Shown piece after piece: positions 27,665 to 35,880 of a DNA stretch of 64,000 bases. This stretch comes from QHVT01 sp036399015. GTDB taxonomy: Bacteria > Acidobacteriota > Thermoanaerobaculia > Gp7-AA8. The position numbers and the translations under genes are program-made. The stretch is from assembly GCA_036399015.1 (NCBI GenBank), contig DASWNW010000093.1, positions 156,572-220,571 of the forward strand, written 5' to 3'. Under the pieces are notes generated by a model. The model was not told where the DNA came from. It saw only the letters and a list, made by a program, of their open reading frames with translations, and ran no database searches. The stretch's first letter is position 1; each line of letters starts with the position of its first letter.

Positions 27665-27889
27665 TCAAGCCTCCCAAAAACACACCCGTGACGCCCGCTG
27701 AAGTCGCGCGGCGAGACGTCTCACGATACGCGGATTCCGCGCCTTCAGACAGCGCGGCCGCCGCTCCAAAGAGCTGATCGAAACCCGTTCGAGCTCTAAG
27801 TGTGTCGCACTTCATGTGCTTTTTGCAATATTGGCCGGCCGTTTGAAGAGGAGCCGCACCGTGTAGAATGCGTGGTTGAGTAGATCGAT

Positions 27890-28474
27890 ATGCTCGACGG
27901 ACATGTCCTGGTTCTGAATCGCGTCTTTCAGGCCGTACAGATCACGTCGGTGCGTCGCGCGCTGACCCTCCTGTACAAGGGGCAGGTACGCGCGGTGGAC
28001 TCGGAGTACCGCACCTACGACTTCGAGAACTGGATGGACATCCCGGTCCAGCCCAGTGACCACTACGTCGTCACCCCCAGCCGCAACATCCGCATTCCGC
28101 ACGTGGTGCAACTGCTCGTCTTCGACCGCCTGCCCCGGCAGGAGGTGAAGTTCTCCCGCGGGAACATCTATCTGCGCGACCATAACCGCTGCCAGTACTG
28201 CGGGAAGAAGTTCTCGTCGTCCGAGCTCTCGCTCGACCACGTCATCCCCATCTCCCGCGGCGGCAAGTCGACCTGGGAGAACGTCGTCTGCGCCTGCCTC
28301 CCCTGCAACGTCCGCAAGGGGAACAAGCTCCTCAGCGAGAGCGACATGCGCCTCCGCCGCGCTCCCGTGCGCCCGAAATGGCACCCGCTGCACCGCCTCC
28401 AGGGCCGCACCTACCCGGAGATCTGGAAGAACTTCCTCGACGAAGCGTACTGGAACGTCGAGCTGAAGGAGTGA
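27890..28474 (+). CDS. HNH endonuclease family protein
   Basis: A 194-residue protein with an HNH/McrA-type nuclease core: zinc pairs CQYCGKKF and CACLPCNVRKGN, catalytic LDHVIPISRGG, and a final Asn in WENVV. The N-terminal ~90 residues (VLVLNRVFQAVQITSVRRALTL) are typical of a widespread chromosomal HNH family found in many phyla, whose role is unknown and need not be restriction. No methylase or toxin partner lies nearby. A TAGAAT box is seen about 20 bp before the ATG. It is followed by a GC-rich hairpin and a microrepeat hairpin. Confidence 0.85.
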   Translation: MLDGHVLVLNRVFQAVQITSVRRALTLLYKGQVRAVDSEYRTYDFENWMDIPVQPSDHYVVTPSRNIRIPHVVQLLVFDRLPRQEVKFSRGNIYLRDHNRCQYCGKKFSSSELSLDHVIPISRGGKSTWENVVCACLPCNVRKGNKLLSESDMRLRRAPVRPKWHPLHRLQGRTYPEIWKNFLDEAYWNVELKE

Positions 28475-28489
28475 GCCGCCTCCGGCGGC

Positions 28490-28582
28490 GAGTCTCAGAG
28501 TCTCAGAGTCGCAAAGAGGCTTCGCTTCAGCCGAGCGACTCTGAGACTCTGCGACTCTGAGACTCTGCGACTCTACGACTCC
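28490..28582. repeat. microrepeat hairpin, GACTCTGC family
   Basis: Left arm 28490-28516 is GAGTCTCAGAGTCTCAGAGT-like; right arm 28535-28582 is a run of GACTCTGA/GACTCTGC units complementary to it, with an 18-nt spacer. It follows a separate small hairpin GCCGCC-TCC-GGCGGC (28475-28489) immediately after the HNH stop. A second copy of the family is at 58878-58973. Confidence 0.8.
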
Positions 28583-28667
28583 GTCCTCAGTTGGGTACAC
28601 CTCTTGCTACGGTCCCGCTCGTGCACTGCTCTGTCCAGACGAGTATGAGCAATCGGGAGTGGCAGTT

Positions 28668-28961
28668 ATGACGTTAGTGAACTCTCTCTGCGCGGAGATC
28701 AGCGTGTTTCAAGGGGTGGGTGAGTCGACGGGAGTGTTCGTCGAGCGAAGCGCGATTCGAGGGAAGAAGGGGTTGTGCAAGAGCATGCGCGACCTCGCCA
28801 TCAAGTCGCGCGTCCTCGGCGACGGCTACTACTACATCCCGGTCGATCTCTGGCCGAAGGCAAAGGAGCCGATCGTCGTCCACAAACACGACTGGACCGT
28901 GATCAGCTCCATCCCCCGCACCTCGCGCGCCGTCAAGAAGCGCCGCATCGCCGCCGAGTGA
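28668..28961 (+). CDS. small conserved-looking protein of unknown function
   Basis: A 97-residue soluble basic protein. It begins MTLVNSLCAEISVFQG, has a central RGKKGLCKSMRDLAIKSRVLG and DGYYYIPVDLWPK, and ends in a Lys/Arg-rich tail. An SD-like GGGAG lies about 10 bp before the ATG; a GTG three codons earlier is also possible. Codon use resembles the neighbours, so it is likely a real gene. No family was recognised. It is flanked by a microrepeat hairpin and a D,D-carboxypeptidase gene. Confidence 0.55.
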   Translation: MTLVNSLCAEISVFQGVGESTGVFVERSAIRGKKGLCKSMRDLAIKSRVLGDGYYYIPVDLWPKAKEPIVVHKHDWTVISSIPRTSRAVKKRRIAAE

Positions 28962-29025
28962 AACCGGCAGGTATGGCGCGTGCAGTTTCGCCCCGCCAAA
29001 CGAAATGCATTCCGGGAGTGAATCG

Positions 29026-30207
29026 ATGAAGGTTTGGAAAGTTGCACTGATCGCGCTCGCGATCGCCGTGCCCGTCTACGCGCAGCAGGAAGAAGGTCCC
29101 GGCCAGGCGCAGGGCGCCGCGGTCGACACCACCGGCAAGGGCTACACCGCCGCCTACGTCATCGAGACGTCGACCAGGAAGGTGCTCTTCGCCGAAAACG
29201 AGCACCAGTCGCTGCCGACCGCCTCGATGGCTAAGATGATGACCTGCCTCATCGTCATGGAGGAGATCCGCGAGGGTCGCCTCAAGTACGACACGCCGGT
29301 CACGATCTCCGCCCGCGCCAGCAAGATGGGCGGCTCGCAGGTCTACCTCCGCGCCGGCTCGGTCTGGCCGGTCAAGAACCTGATCATCGCCACGAAGGTC
29401 GCCTCGGCCAACGACGCCGCCACGGCCCTCGCCGAGCAGATCGCCGGCTCGGTCGAGAACTTCGCCGACCTGATGAACCAGCGCGCGCAGGAGCTCGGCC
29501 TCACCCACTCGAAGTTCTACGATCCGCACGGGCTGCCGAACCCCGACAACCCGGAGATGGTCGACCAGATGTGCCCCCACGACCTCGCCATCCTCGGCAT
29601 GGAGCTCATGAAGCACCCCTTCATGAAGGCGCTCGGCAAGATCGCCGAGATGCCGTTCCAGAACGGCACGCTCGCCCGCATCTACAATCCGAACCACCTC
29701 ATCAATCCCCGCAAGCCGAACTACATGCCTGACGCCACCGGCGTGAAGACCGGCTATACCGCGAAGGCCGGCTACTGCGTCACCGCCTCCGCCACCCGCA
29801 ACAACCTCGAGCTCGTCGCCGTGATCATGGGCGCGAAGACCGGCGGCGGCGCGAACGGCTCCTTCGCCAACGCCTCCCGCCTCATGAACGAGGCCTTCGT
29901 GAACTGGCGTATGGCCGTCCCGGCCAAGAAGGGCACGGTCGTCGGCCGCGCCACCGTCACCGGCGGCCGCGCCGACGGCGTCCCGGTCATCGCCGGCCAG
30001 GACGTGACCGCCCTCATGAAGCGCGGCCAGGAGCGCAACGTGAAGGTCTCCTTCACCGGCGGCACCGTCGCCGCACCGGTGAAGAAAGGCCAGCAGATCG
30101 GCACCATCCTCGTCCAGAGCGGCAACGAGACCATCGCCAAGATCCCCGGCGTCGCCGGAGCGGACGTGGAGAAGCAGGCCTGGTGGAAGGCGTTCTGGCC
30201 GTTCTAG
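29026..30207 (+). CDS. D-alanyl-D-alanine carboxypeptidase (PBP5/DacA-type)
   Basis: A 393-residue low-molecular-mass penicillin-binding protein that trims pentapeptide side chains of peptidoglycan. It has a signal peptide (~1-20), the serine triad SMAK (67-70), SAN in KVASANDAAT, and KTG in ATGVKTGYTAKAGYC. The C-terminal ~90 residues form the beta-rich PBP5 domain and end in WWKAFWPF, a short aromatic amphipathic stretch that may peripherally anchor the protein. The ATG at 29026 with GGGAGTG upstream was chosen over one seven codons earlier. A perfect 24-nt palindrome starts directly after the stop. Confidence 0.93.
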   Translation: MKVWKVALIALAIAVPVYAQQEEGPGQAQGAAVDTTGKGYTAAYVIETSTRKVLFAENEHQSLPTASMAKMMTCLIVMEEIREGRLKYDTPVTISARASKMGGSQVYLRAGSVWPVKNLIIATKVASANDAATALAEQIAGSVENFADLMNQRAQELGLTHSKFYDPHGLPNPDNPEMVDQMCPHDLAILGMELMKHPFMKALGKIAEMPFQNGTLARIYNPNHLINPRKPNYMPDATGVKTGYTAKAGYCVTASATRNNLELVAVIMGAKTGGGANGSFANASRLMNEAFVNWRMAVPAKKGTVVGRATVTGGRADGVPVIAGQDVTALMKRGQERNVKVSFTGGTVAAPVKKGQQIGTILVQSGNETIAKIPGVAGADVEKQAWWKAFWPF

Positions 30208-30231
30208 GCGGCGCGCGCTAGCGCGCGCCGC
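30208..30231. repeat. 24-nt perfect palindrome after the carboxypeptidase gene
   Basis: GCGGCGCGCGC followed by its exact complement with no spacer runs from one base after the stop codon to 30231. It adjoins the CAACCAG hairpin. No T-run follows, so it is a possible Rho-type or structural site rather than an intrinsic terminator. Confidence 0.6.
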
Positions 30232-30323
30232 GTTGCTGGTGCCTGGTTGCTGGTTGCTTGTGAGTACGAGTGGTGAATCACCACAAACCAGCAACCAGCA
30301 ACCAGCAACCAGCAACCAGCAAC
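30232..30323. repeat. microrepeat hairpin, CAACCAG family
   Basis: Left arm 30232-30260 contains GTTGCTGGTgcCTGGTTGC-type units and right arm 30284-30323 contains about five CAACCAG units. The spacer holds a further small hairpin TGGTG-AAT-CACCA (30271-30283). It sits between convergent dacA-type and purN genes and ends 3 bp from the purN stop. Confidence 0.8.
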
Positions 30324-30325
30324 AA

Positions 30326-30922
30326 CTACTCGCGAACGACTCTCCTACCGTCAACCCGCACCCCCCTCGCGAGAACACGCAACGCCTCCACATACGCCTC
30401 ATGCTCCTGCACGAGGATGCGCACGCTGAGCGTCTCCGCGGTGTCTTCGTCGCGCACCTCCACCACCCGCTGCACGAGGATCGGGCCGGCGTCGAGGTGC
30501 TCGTCCACCAGGTGTACGGTGCAGCCGGAGACTTTCACGCCGTAGGCGACCGCCTGCGCCTGCGCGTCGACGCCGGGGAACGACGGCAGCAGCGAGGGGT
30601 GGATGTTCACGATGCGGTTGCGCCAGCGTTCGATGAACGGAGGGCTGAGCAGCCGCATGTAGCCGGCCAGGGCGATGTAGTCCGGCCGCGCGGCCTCGAG
30701 CACCGACAGCACCGCCTCCTCGTGCGCGGCGCGGCTGGGGAAGCTCTTGTGATCGAGGATGTGTGCGTCGTAGCCGTACTCGCGCGCCCGCTCGATCCCC
30801 GCCGCGTCGGGGCGGTTGGAGAGGACGCAGACGATCTCCGCGTCGAGCTTCCCGCTCCGGACCGCCTCGTGAATCGCCTGGAAGTTCGACCCCCGTCCGG
30901 AGAGCAGAATCGCCAGGCGCAC
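30326..30922 (-). CDS. purN: phosphoribosylglycinamide formyltransferase
   Basis: A 198-residue PurN, which transfers a formyl group from 10-formyl-THF to GAR in purine synthesis. Motifs: LAILLSGRGSNFQAI at the N-terminus, YIALAGYMRLLS, the catalytic INIHPSLLPSFPG (Asn, His) and DEHLDAGPI (Asp). The GTG at 30922 begins the conserved strand. It lies 14 bp after purM and is clearly co-transcribed with it. Confidence 0.94.
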   Translation of the reverse strand: MRLAILLSGRGSNFQAIHEAVRSGKLDAEIVCVLSNRPDAAGIERAREYGYDAHILDHKSFPSRAAHEEAVLSVLEAARPDYIALAGYMRLLSPPFIERWRNRIVNIHPSLLPSFPGVDAQAQAVAYGVKVSGCTVHLVDEHLDAGPILVQRVVEVRDEDTAETLSVRILVQEHEAYVEALRVLARGVRVDGRRVVRE

Positions 30923-30936
30923 GGCTACTCGGGTCC

Positions 30937-31992
30937 CTACTCGATCCACGACGCGAAGCCGCTCGGCGGCACGTCGTAGACCACCTTGCCGGAGCCCTTC
31001 ACCACGTTGCCGATGAAGAAGTACTGCTGGCCGATCTGCGCGAAGTGCTTCGCGATGCGGTCGACCTCTTCCGGCGCGACGATCAGCACCATGCCGATGC
31101 CCATGTTGAAGACGCGCAGCATCTCGTCGCGGTCGACGCCCCCCTTCTCGAAGATCAGCTTGAAGATCGGGAGCACCGGCCAGGAGCCGAGCTTCACGTG
31201 CGCGTCGAGGTTCTCCGGCAGCACGCGCGGCACGTTGTCCGTCAGGCCGCCGCCGGTGATGTGCGCCATGGCATGGATGGCGCGCTGCTCCACGAGCGGC
31301 AGCAGCGGCTTGAGATACGAGATGTGCGGCGCGAGCAGCGCCTCGCCCGCCTTGCCGATGCCGGGGATGATCGACTGGTGGTCGTAGCCGAGCTTCTCGA
31401 AGAGCACGCGCCGCGCGAGCGCGTAGCCGTTCGTGTGCAGGCCGACCGAGGGGAGGCCGATCAGGACGTCGCGCTCGCGGACCGCCTTGCCGTCGATGAG
31501 GTTCTTCGCGTCGACCACGCCGAGGATGAAGCCGGCGACGTCGTAGTCGTCGTCGGAGTAGAAGCCCGGCATCTCCGCCGTCTCCCCGCCGATGAGAGCG
31601 CAGCCGTTCTCCTTGCAGGCCCGCGCCATGCCGCGGATCACGTCCGTCATCACCGGCGGGCGGAGCTTGCCGGTGGCGTAGTAGTCGAGGAAGAAGAGCG
31701 GACGCGCCCCCTGCACCAGGATGTCGTTGACGCAGTGGGAGACGAGGTCGTAGCCGACCGTGTCGTGGATCTTCATCGCCTGCGCGACGCGCAGCTTCGT
31801 CCCGACTCCGTCGGTGGAGGAGACGAGGATCGGCGACTCGACCCCGTCGAACGTGCCGCGGAAGAGCCCCCCGAAGGAGCCGATGTCGGAGAGGACGCCC
31901 GGCGTGTAGGTGTCGCGGACGATGCGGCGGACTTCCCGCAGCGCCTCGTCCTGCGCATCGATGTCGACGCCGGAATCGCGGTAGCTCGTCAC
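30937..31992 (-). CDS. purM: phosphoribosylformylglycinamidine cyclo-ligase (AIR synthetase)
   Basis: A 351-residue PurM, closing the imidazole ring to give aminoimidazole ribonucleotide. Recognised from YRDSGVDIDAQDEAL, LVSSTDGVGTKL, CVNDILVQGARPLFFLDY, GGETAEMPG and ITGGGLTDNVPRVLP. The frame is open six codons further to GTG 32010; the GTG at 31992 sits right before the conserved TSYRDSGVD start and is preferred. It heads a purM-purN operon, separate from purD-purE at 20 kb. The divergent membrane-protein gene starts 34 bp away. Confidence 0.94.
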   Translation of the reverse strand: MTSYRDSGVDIDAQDEALREVRRIVRDTYTPGVLSDIGSFGGLFRGTFDGVESPILVSSTDGVGTKLRVAQAMKIHDTVGYDLVSHCVNDILVQGARPLFFLDYYATGKLRPPVMTDVIRGMARACKENGCALIGGETAEMPGFYSDDDYDVAGFILGVVDAKNLIDGKAVRERDVLIGLPSVGLHTNGYALARRVLFEKLGYDHQSIIPGIGKAGEALLAPHISYLKPLLPLVEQRAIHAMAHITGGGLTDNVPRVLPENLDAHVKLGSWPVLPIFKLIFEKGGVDRDEMLRVFNMGIGMVLIVAPEEVDRIAKHFAQIGQQYFFIGNVVKGSGKVVYDVPPSGFASWIE

Positions 31993-32011
31993 GGCGCGGG
32001 AGTCTAGCACT

Positions 32012-32017
32012 TAGAAT
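32012..32017 (+). promoter_or_regulatory. TANNNT -10 box 9 nt before a GTG start
   Basis: TAGAAT precedes the GTG at 32027 by 9 nt with no ribosome site between, as expected for a leaderless transcript. The -35 region is not clear. Confidence 0.3.
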
Positions 32018-32026
32018 GCGCGGACC

Positions 32027-32482
32027 GTGGCGCAGGCTCTTCTCATCTCCACCCTCATCACCATCGCCGGACTGATCGCCACCATCCTCATGGGATTCCG
32101 GGCCACGCCGGCGCAGGTCGGCGACCACATCCTCGTGGCGCTGGTGACGGTCGTGATCGGCCTCTTCTCCCAGTCCATGACCATGTTCTTCTTCATCGGC
32201 ACCGGCAAGGAGCTGAAGGACAAGTCGGGACAGGACGCCGGCGTGGTCGGTCAGACCAAGGCGTTCAAGTCGCGCGTCTTCCCGGCGGCGATGTGGGCCA
32301 TGACGGCGATCATGATCACGTTCATCACCGGCGGCGGGGTGGGGCAGGGGAAGACGCCGCTCTGGCTCCACAACGCCCTCGCCGCCGTCTCCATCTTCAT
32401 GTACGCCCGCGCCTACTGGATCCAGATCCGGGTGATGAACGAGAACGCGAACCTGATGGAGCGCTACCTCAGGGACGAGTGA
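32027..32482 (+). CDS. membrane protein of unknown function, four helices
   Basis: A 151-residue protein with hydrophobic segments at ~4-24, ~33-57, ~83-105 and ~112-132 and a polar cytosolic end. A GTG start 9 nt after a TAGAAT box suggests a leaderless transcript. No family was recognised with certainty; the pattern of a conserved FIGTGKELKD loop between helices 2 and 3 is noted. It is divergent from purM and convergent with an M28 peptidase, whose 3' end it overlaps by 14 bp. Confidence 0.6.
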   Translation: MAQALLISTLITIAGLIATILMGFRATPAQVGDHILVALVTVVIGLFSQSMTMFFFIGTGKELKDKSGQDAGVVGQTKAFKSRVFPAAMWAMTAIMITFITGGGVGQGKTPLWLHNALAAVSIFMYARAYWIQIRVMNENANLMERYLRDE

Positions 32483-34343
32483 TCACGCCGATCGAGGCGA
32501 GCGCGTCGAGGTACTGCTGCACGTCCTCCACCGGGACGGGGCGGTAGATGGCCGAGAGCATGTCCCGGATCTCCTGCGTCGTCCGCCGCCCGTCGTACAG
32601 GTTCAAAGCCTCGTAGCGGTACTCCTCCGGCAGCCGGATCTCCTTGTGCTTCGGGTAGTGGGCCGTGAAGTAGTCGTACCCGAACGCGGACATCGGACCT
32701 TTCACGCCACGTAGCTCCCTGGAGGGCCGGGCTCTCAGCCCGGCCGAGGGTGCGGCGAAAAAAGCGTCCAGCGACGCCCGCATCCCTCCCTCGTACCACT
32801 CCGCGAACTTCACCGTCTTCTTCCGCATCGCCGCCGCCCGCCGCTCGAGCGCGAACGCCTCCATCATCTCCGTCAGCGCCGCCGTGTCGTCGGGCGTGAT
32901 GCGCGCCAGCGCGTAGCCGCTCGCGGCGGCGATGAACGCGACTCGCGCCAGCTTCGTGGAGTCGACGTTCGCCGGGACGTCGCGATTCGTGTGGATGTAG
33001 CGGTCGGGCCAGTCGTTCAGGTAGATGGCCGGGATGCCGAAGGAGCTGTCGCTGTAGACCTGGTGGTCGCTGCCGAGGGTGAGCGGCACGAACGCGGCGC
33101 GGAGCGGGTCCTTGCTGCCTTCCGACGCGAGCAGCGGCCAGCGCGCGCTGCCGGTCATCGCGAACTGCGCCGTCTCCTCGTTCACCAGCATCCCCACCGC
33201 CTGCGCCACGTCGTAGACGAACGACGGGAGGCTGGCGGGGCCGCGCGTGACGTGGAAGATCGCCTTCGTCTCCGGGCCGCCGCCGACCATGTCGAGGTGG
33301 ACCGCTGCTTTGATGCGCCTGGCGATCTCCGGCCGGCCGTTCAGCAGCGCCAGCGTCCCCTCGATCTCCGGCGGCCAGACGAAGCGGATGGTGCGGCGCG
33401 GTGGCGCGAGGCGCTTCTCCGCGATCAGCTTCGAGAGCGTGCGCGCGACCTCCAGGATCGTCGCGCAGCCGCTGGCGTTGTCGTTCGCGCCGGGCCGCGG
33501 GTGGTCGAGATGGCAACTGTAGACGATCTCCTCCGCCGCCAGCTCGGTGCCGGGGATGGTGGCCATCGCCAGGTCGTACGAGCCGGGCTGCTGTCCCGCG
33601 CGCACCAGCGCGTGCAGTCGGACGCTCTCGCCGCGTGCGAGCCGCGCCTGCAGCGCGCGTGCGGTCTGCAGCGAGACCATGAAGGCGAAGGTGCGCTCGT
33701 TCTCCGGCGCGAAGGTGTCGAGGTGGCCCCAGCGCACCAGCGTCTCGTCCTCGCCGTACCAGGCGGTCTTCTGGTTCTGCGCGTAACTGATGATGCCGGC
33801 CGCGCCGAAGCGACCGATCGCCAGGGGCGCGACCTGCCCCGGCTGCGACGACGTCAGCACCAGTTTCCCTGTGACGTCCTTGTAATCCTCGGCCTGCATG
33901 CCGTCGCCGACGTCCACGAGGGTGGTATTCGCCTCGCCGCTCCAACTGTCCTGCGCCAGCGCGATCGGCGTCGCCTCCCAGCTCGCGAGCCGCGTGACGC
34001 GCGCGCCGTTCGCGTCGAGCTCCCACAGCTCCGCGAAGTCGGCGTTCCAGGCCGGCCGGGAGCGCTGCGTGCCGTAGAAGATCTTCCCGTCGGCGGGAAG
34101 CGCGTCGACGTGGGCGTCCTCGAGTCCGTAGCGTTTCAGCTCCGCCACGATCTGGTCGGCCGCGGCGCGGTAGCCGCGCGAGCCGCGCATCCGGTGATGC
34201 CGCGACAGCCCCTCCACCGTCCGTTTCGCCGTCTCGCCCGACACCTCGGAGGCGAGCGCCGCGACTTCCTTGTCGGTCAGGAACGGGAGCGTGTCGCCGT
34301 AGGCGACCGTCGAGAGGAGGAGCGCGAGCGCGAGCTTACGCAC
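32469..34343 (-). CDS. exported M28-family zinc aminopeptidase with PA domain
   Basis: A 624-residue exported metallopeptidase with a signal peptide (~1-16), a protease-associated (PA) insertion (GKLVLTSSQPGQVAPLAIGRFGAAGIISYA) and an M28 peptidase domain with zinc ligands in YSCHLDHPRPGANDNASG, HLDMVGGG and YIHTNRD. The C-terminal ~60 residues (PEEYRYEALNLYDGRRTTQEIRDML) form a small winged-helix-like module seen in some family members. Between these a REP-like repeat (32719-32745) is translated as part of the chain (SAGLRARPSRELRG). It should release amino acids from peptides outside the cytoplasm. It overlaps fabH by 8 bp. Confidence 0.85.
   Translation of the reverse strand: MRKLALALLLSTVAYGDTLPFLTDKEVAALASEVSGETAKRTVEGLSRHHRMRGSRGYRAAADQIVAELKRYGLEDAHVDALPADGKIFYGTQRSRPAWNADFAELWELDANGARVTRLASWEATPIALAQDSWSGEANTTLVDVGDGMQAEDYKDVTGKLVLTSSQPGQVAPLAIGRFGAAGIISYAQNQKTAWYGEDETLVRWGHLDTFAPENERTFAFMVSLQTARALQARLARGESVRLHALVRAGQQPGSYDLAMATIPGTELAAEEIVYSCHLDHPRPGANDNASGCATILEVARTLSKLIAEKRLAPPRRTIRFVWPPEIEGTLALLNGRPEIARRIKAAVHLDMVGGGPETKAIFHVTRGPASLPSFVYDVAQAVGMLVNEETAQFAMTGSARWPLLASEGSKDPLRAAFVPLTLGSDHQVYSDSSFGIPAIYLNDWPDRYIHTNRDVPANVDSTKLARVAFIAAASGYALARITPDDTAALTEMMEAFALERRAAAMRKKTVKFAEWYEGGMRASLDAFFAAPSAGLRARPSRELRGVKGPMSAFGYDYFTAHYPKHKEIRLPEEYRYEALNLYDGRRTTQEIRDMLSAIYRPVPVEDVQQYLDALASIGVITRP
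32719..32745. repeat. single GGAG-type REP unit inside the M28 peptidase gene
   Basis: CTGGAG (32719-32724) followed by GGCCGGGCT-CTC-AGCCCGGCC (32725-32745), a 9-bp stem with a CTC loop. It is the same unit as in the pairs at 17821-17909 and 53886-53954. It is in frame and adds residues to the linker before the C-terminal module. Confidence 0.8.
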
Positions 34344-35400
34344 GGTAGAGCGCCGCTCCCCAGTGCAGTCCCGAGCCGAGGGCGGTGAAGCAGATCAGCA
34401 TCCCCGGCTGGATCCGGCCGTCCTGCAGGCATTCGTGGAAGAGGATCGGCAGCGTGCCGGCGGTGGTGTTCCCGTACCGCTCGATGTTGTGCGGGACCTT
34501 CTCCGGCGGCAGTCCGAGCTGCTTCGCCACCCCTTCGATGATGCGCAGGTTCGCCTGGTGGATGAGCAGCAGGTCGATCTGCCCCGGCTCGATCCCGGCT
34601 GCCGCGCAGACCTCCCGCACCGCCTCCGGCATCTTCGACACCGCCTGCTTGAACACCTCCCGCCCTTCCATGAGCGGGATGTAGTCGCTGTTCTCGACCT
34701 GCTCGGCGCTGACGTAGGGGCGGTGGCGGAACCCGACGCCGGGAACGAAGAGCGCCTCGATGTTCGAGCCGTTGGTGAACAGCTTCGCCGCGAGGAGGCC
34801 GCGGCCGTCGCCGTTCTCGCTCGCCTCGACCACGACCGCGCCGGCGCCGTCGCCGAAGAGCACCGTCCGGTCGCGCGTCTTCGTGTTCTCCGCGTACTCC
34901 TCCGGGGTGGTCTCGCGGTCCGAGCGGCCGAGGGTCGCGTCCCAGTTGTGGTGCCAGGGCATGAAGGGGGTGTGCACGTCGGCGCCGATGAGGAGGATGC
35001 GCCGGTACTTGCCGCTGCGCACGAGCGAGTCGGCGAGGTCGAGGCCGTAGAGGAAGCCGGAGCACTGCTGGCGGATGTCGAAGGTGGGGATCGACTCCGG
35101 GAACCCCATCTTCGCCTGCACGACGGGGCCGTTGCCGGGAAAGAAGTGGTCGGGGGTCATCGTGGCGAAGATGATCGCGTCGATGTCCTCTTTCGCTTGC
35201 CCCGCCGCCCGGAGCGCCCCCTCGGCCGCCATCATGCCGAGGTCCGACGAGCCCTGCCCGGCGTCGACGTAGCGCCGCTCCTCCACGCCGCTGCGCGTGC
35301 GGATCCACTCGTCCGACGTGTCCATGATGCGCGCGAGCGCATCGTTCCTGACGATGTTGGCGGGGACGCCGATGCCGCTGCCGGTGATGATCGATCTCAT
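34336..35400 (-). CDS. fabH: 3-oxoacyl-ACP synthase III family protein
   Basis: A 354-residue KAS III-type condensing enzyme. The catalytic triad is complete: Cys113 in DIRQQCSGF, His in LLIHQANLRIIEG and Asn in NIERYGNTTAGT. The N-terminus (ITGSGIGVPANIV, DTSDEWIRTRSGVEERR) is typical. It is somewhat longer than housekeeping FabH (about 320), with an insertion after residue 140 (VHTPFMPWHHNWDATLGR), so it may serve a specialised acyl starter rather than general fatty-acid initiation. Twenty-seven bp upstream of the start begins a 21-bp tandem array; a second array with a truncated copy of this gene lies 1.6 kb further. Confidence 0.88.
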   Translation of the reverse strand: MRSIITGSGIGVPANIVRNDALARIMDTSDEWIRTRSGVEERRYVDAGQGSSDLGMMAAEGALRAAGQAKEDIDAIIFATMTPDHFFPGNGPVVQAKMGFPESIPTFDIRQQCSGFLYGLDLADSLVRSGKYRRILLIGADVHTPFMPWHHNWDATLGRSDRETTPEEYAENTKTRDRTVLFGDGAGAVVVEASENGDGRGLLAAKLFTNGSNIEALFVPGVGFRHRPYVSAEQVENSDYIPLMEGREVFKQAVSKMPEAVREVCAAAGIEPGQIDLLLIHQANLRIIEGVAKQLGLPPEKVPHNIERYGNTTAGTLPILFHECLQDGRIQPGMLICFTALGSGLHWGAALYRA

Positions 35401-35427
35401 GAGGCGGAGAGCTTAGCAGCGGATTAG

Positions 35428-35532
35428 AACGACTGAAGCGTTGGCTAAAACGATTGAAGCGGCGCCTAAAACGATTGACGCGTGGGGTAAAACGACTGAA
35501 GCGATGCCTCAAACGATTGAGGCATTCGGTGG
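35428..35532. repeat. 21-bp tandem array, five units (family 1)
   Basis: Five contiguous units of exactly 21 bp beginning AACGAYTGAAGCG followed by eight more variable bases (often TTGGCTAA or ATGCCTCA). The array starts 27 bp upstream of the fabH start codon. A nine-unit array of the same family is at 37067-37255 beside the truncated fabH copy. Confidence 0.9.
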
Positions 35533-35555
35533 AACGCGTTCTGACGGTCGTCAGG

Positions 35556-35735
35556 GAGTCGTGCGTCGCGGTCAGCGTCCTGAGGTCCGTCCACCGCGAA
35601 CTGATACCGGCGCCCGGAGAAGTGGCAGCCCACCTCCGTGCCTCCGCGGTCAACTCCTCGAGCTCGTCGTTGCCGGTGTGTCCCGCGTCAACCTATCTGT
35701 AGCCGGTGCCCTGGACCATCGTGGTCACCGCCTCG
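35556..35735 (-). pseudogene. decayed fragment of an hslO (Hsp33) 3' region
   Basis: This stretch can be aligned base by base with the 3' part of the intact hslO gene at 41858-42105, for example GTCGCGGTCAGCGT, GCGCCCG, TGTCCCGCGTC and GTAGCCGGTGCCCTGGA. Identity is roughly three quarters by eye, with an internal deletion of about 65 nt that removes the CxC half of the zinc site. No open frame remains. It is therefore a relic of a duplicated or transferred hslO copy. The 145 bp that follow (to 35880) hold nothing recognisable. Confidence 0.7.
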
Positions 35736-35880
35736 TGCCCATGCTTGTATCGTGCGGCTCGTCGACTGGTCGTAGCTCTGCGGAAGAACGGTCTCACGCT
35801 AGGCCGTGCCACAGCAAACTTCTCGTCAGGCGTACGACATCAAAGTCGCGACGCGTCCCCCACCAGAGCACTCTCAGCGG

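Noticed and set aside
27665..27889. Sigma-54 promoter upstream of the HNH gene
   Set aside because: A GCAC...TTGC arrangement is present but lacks the required GG and spacing of the -24/-12 elements.
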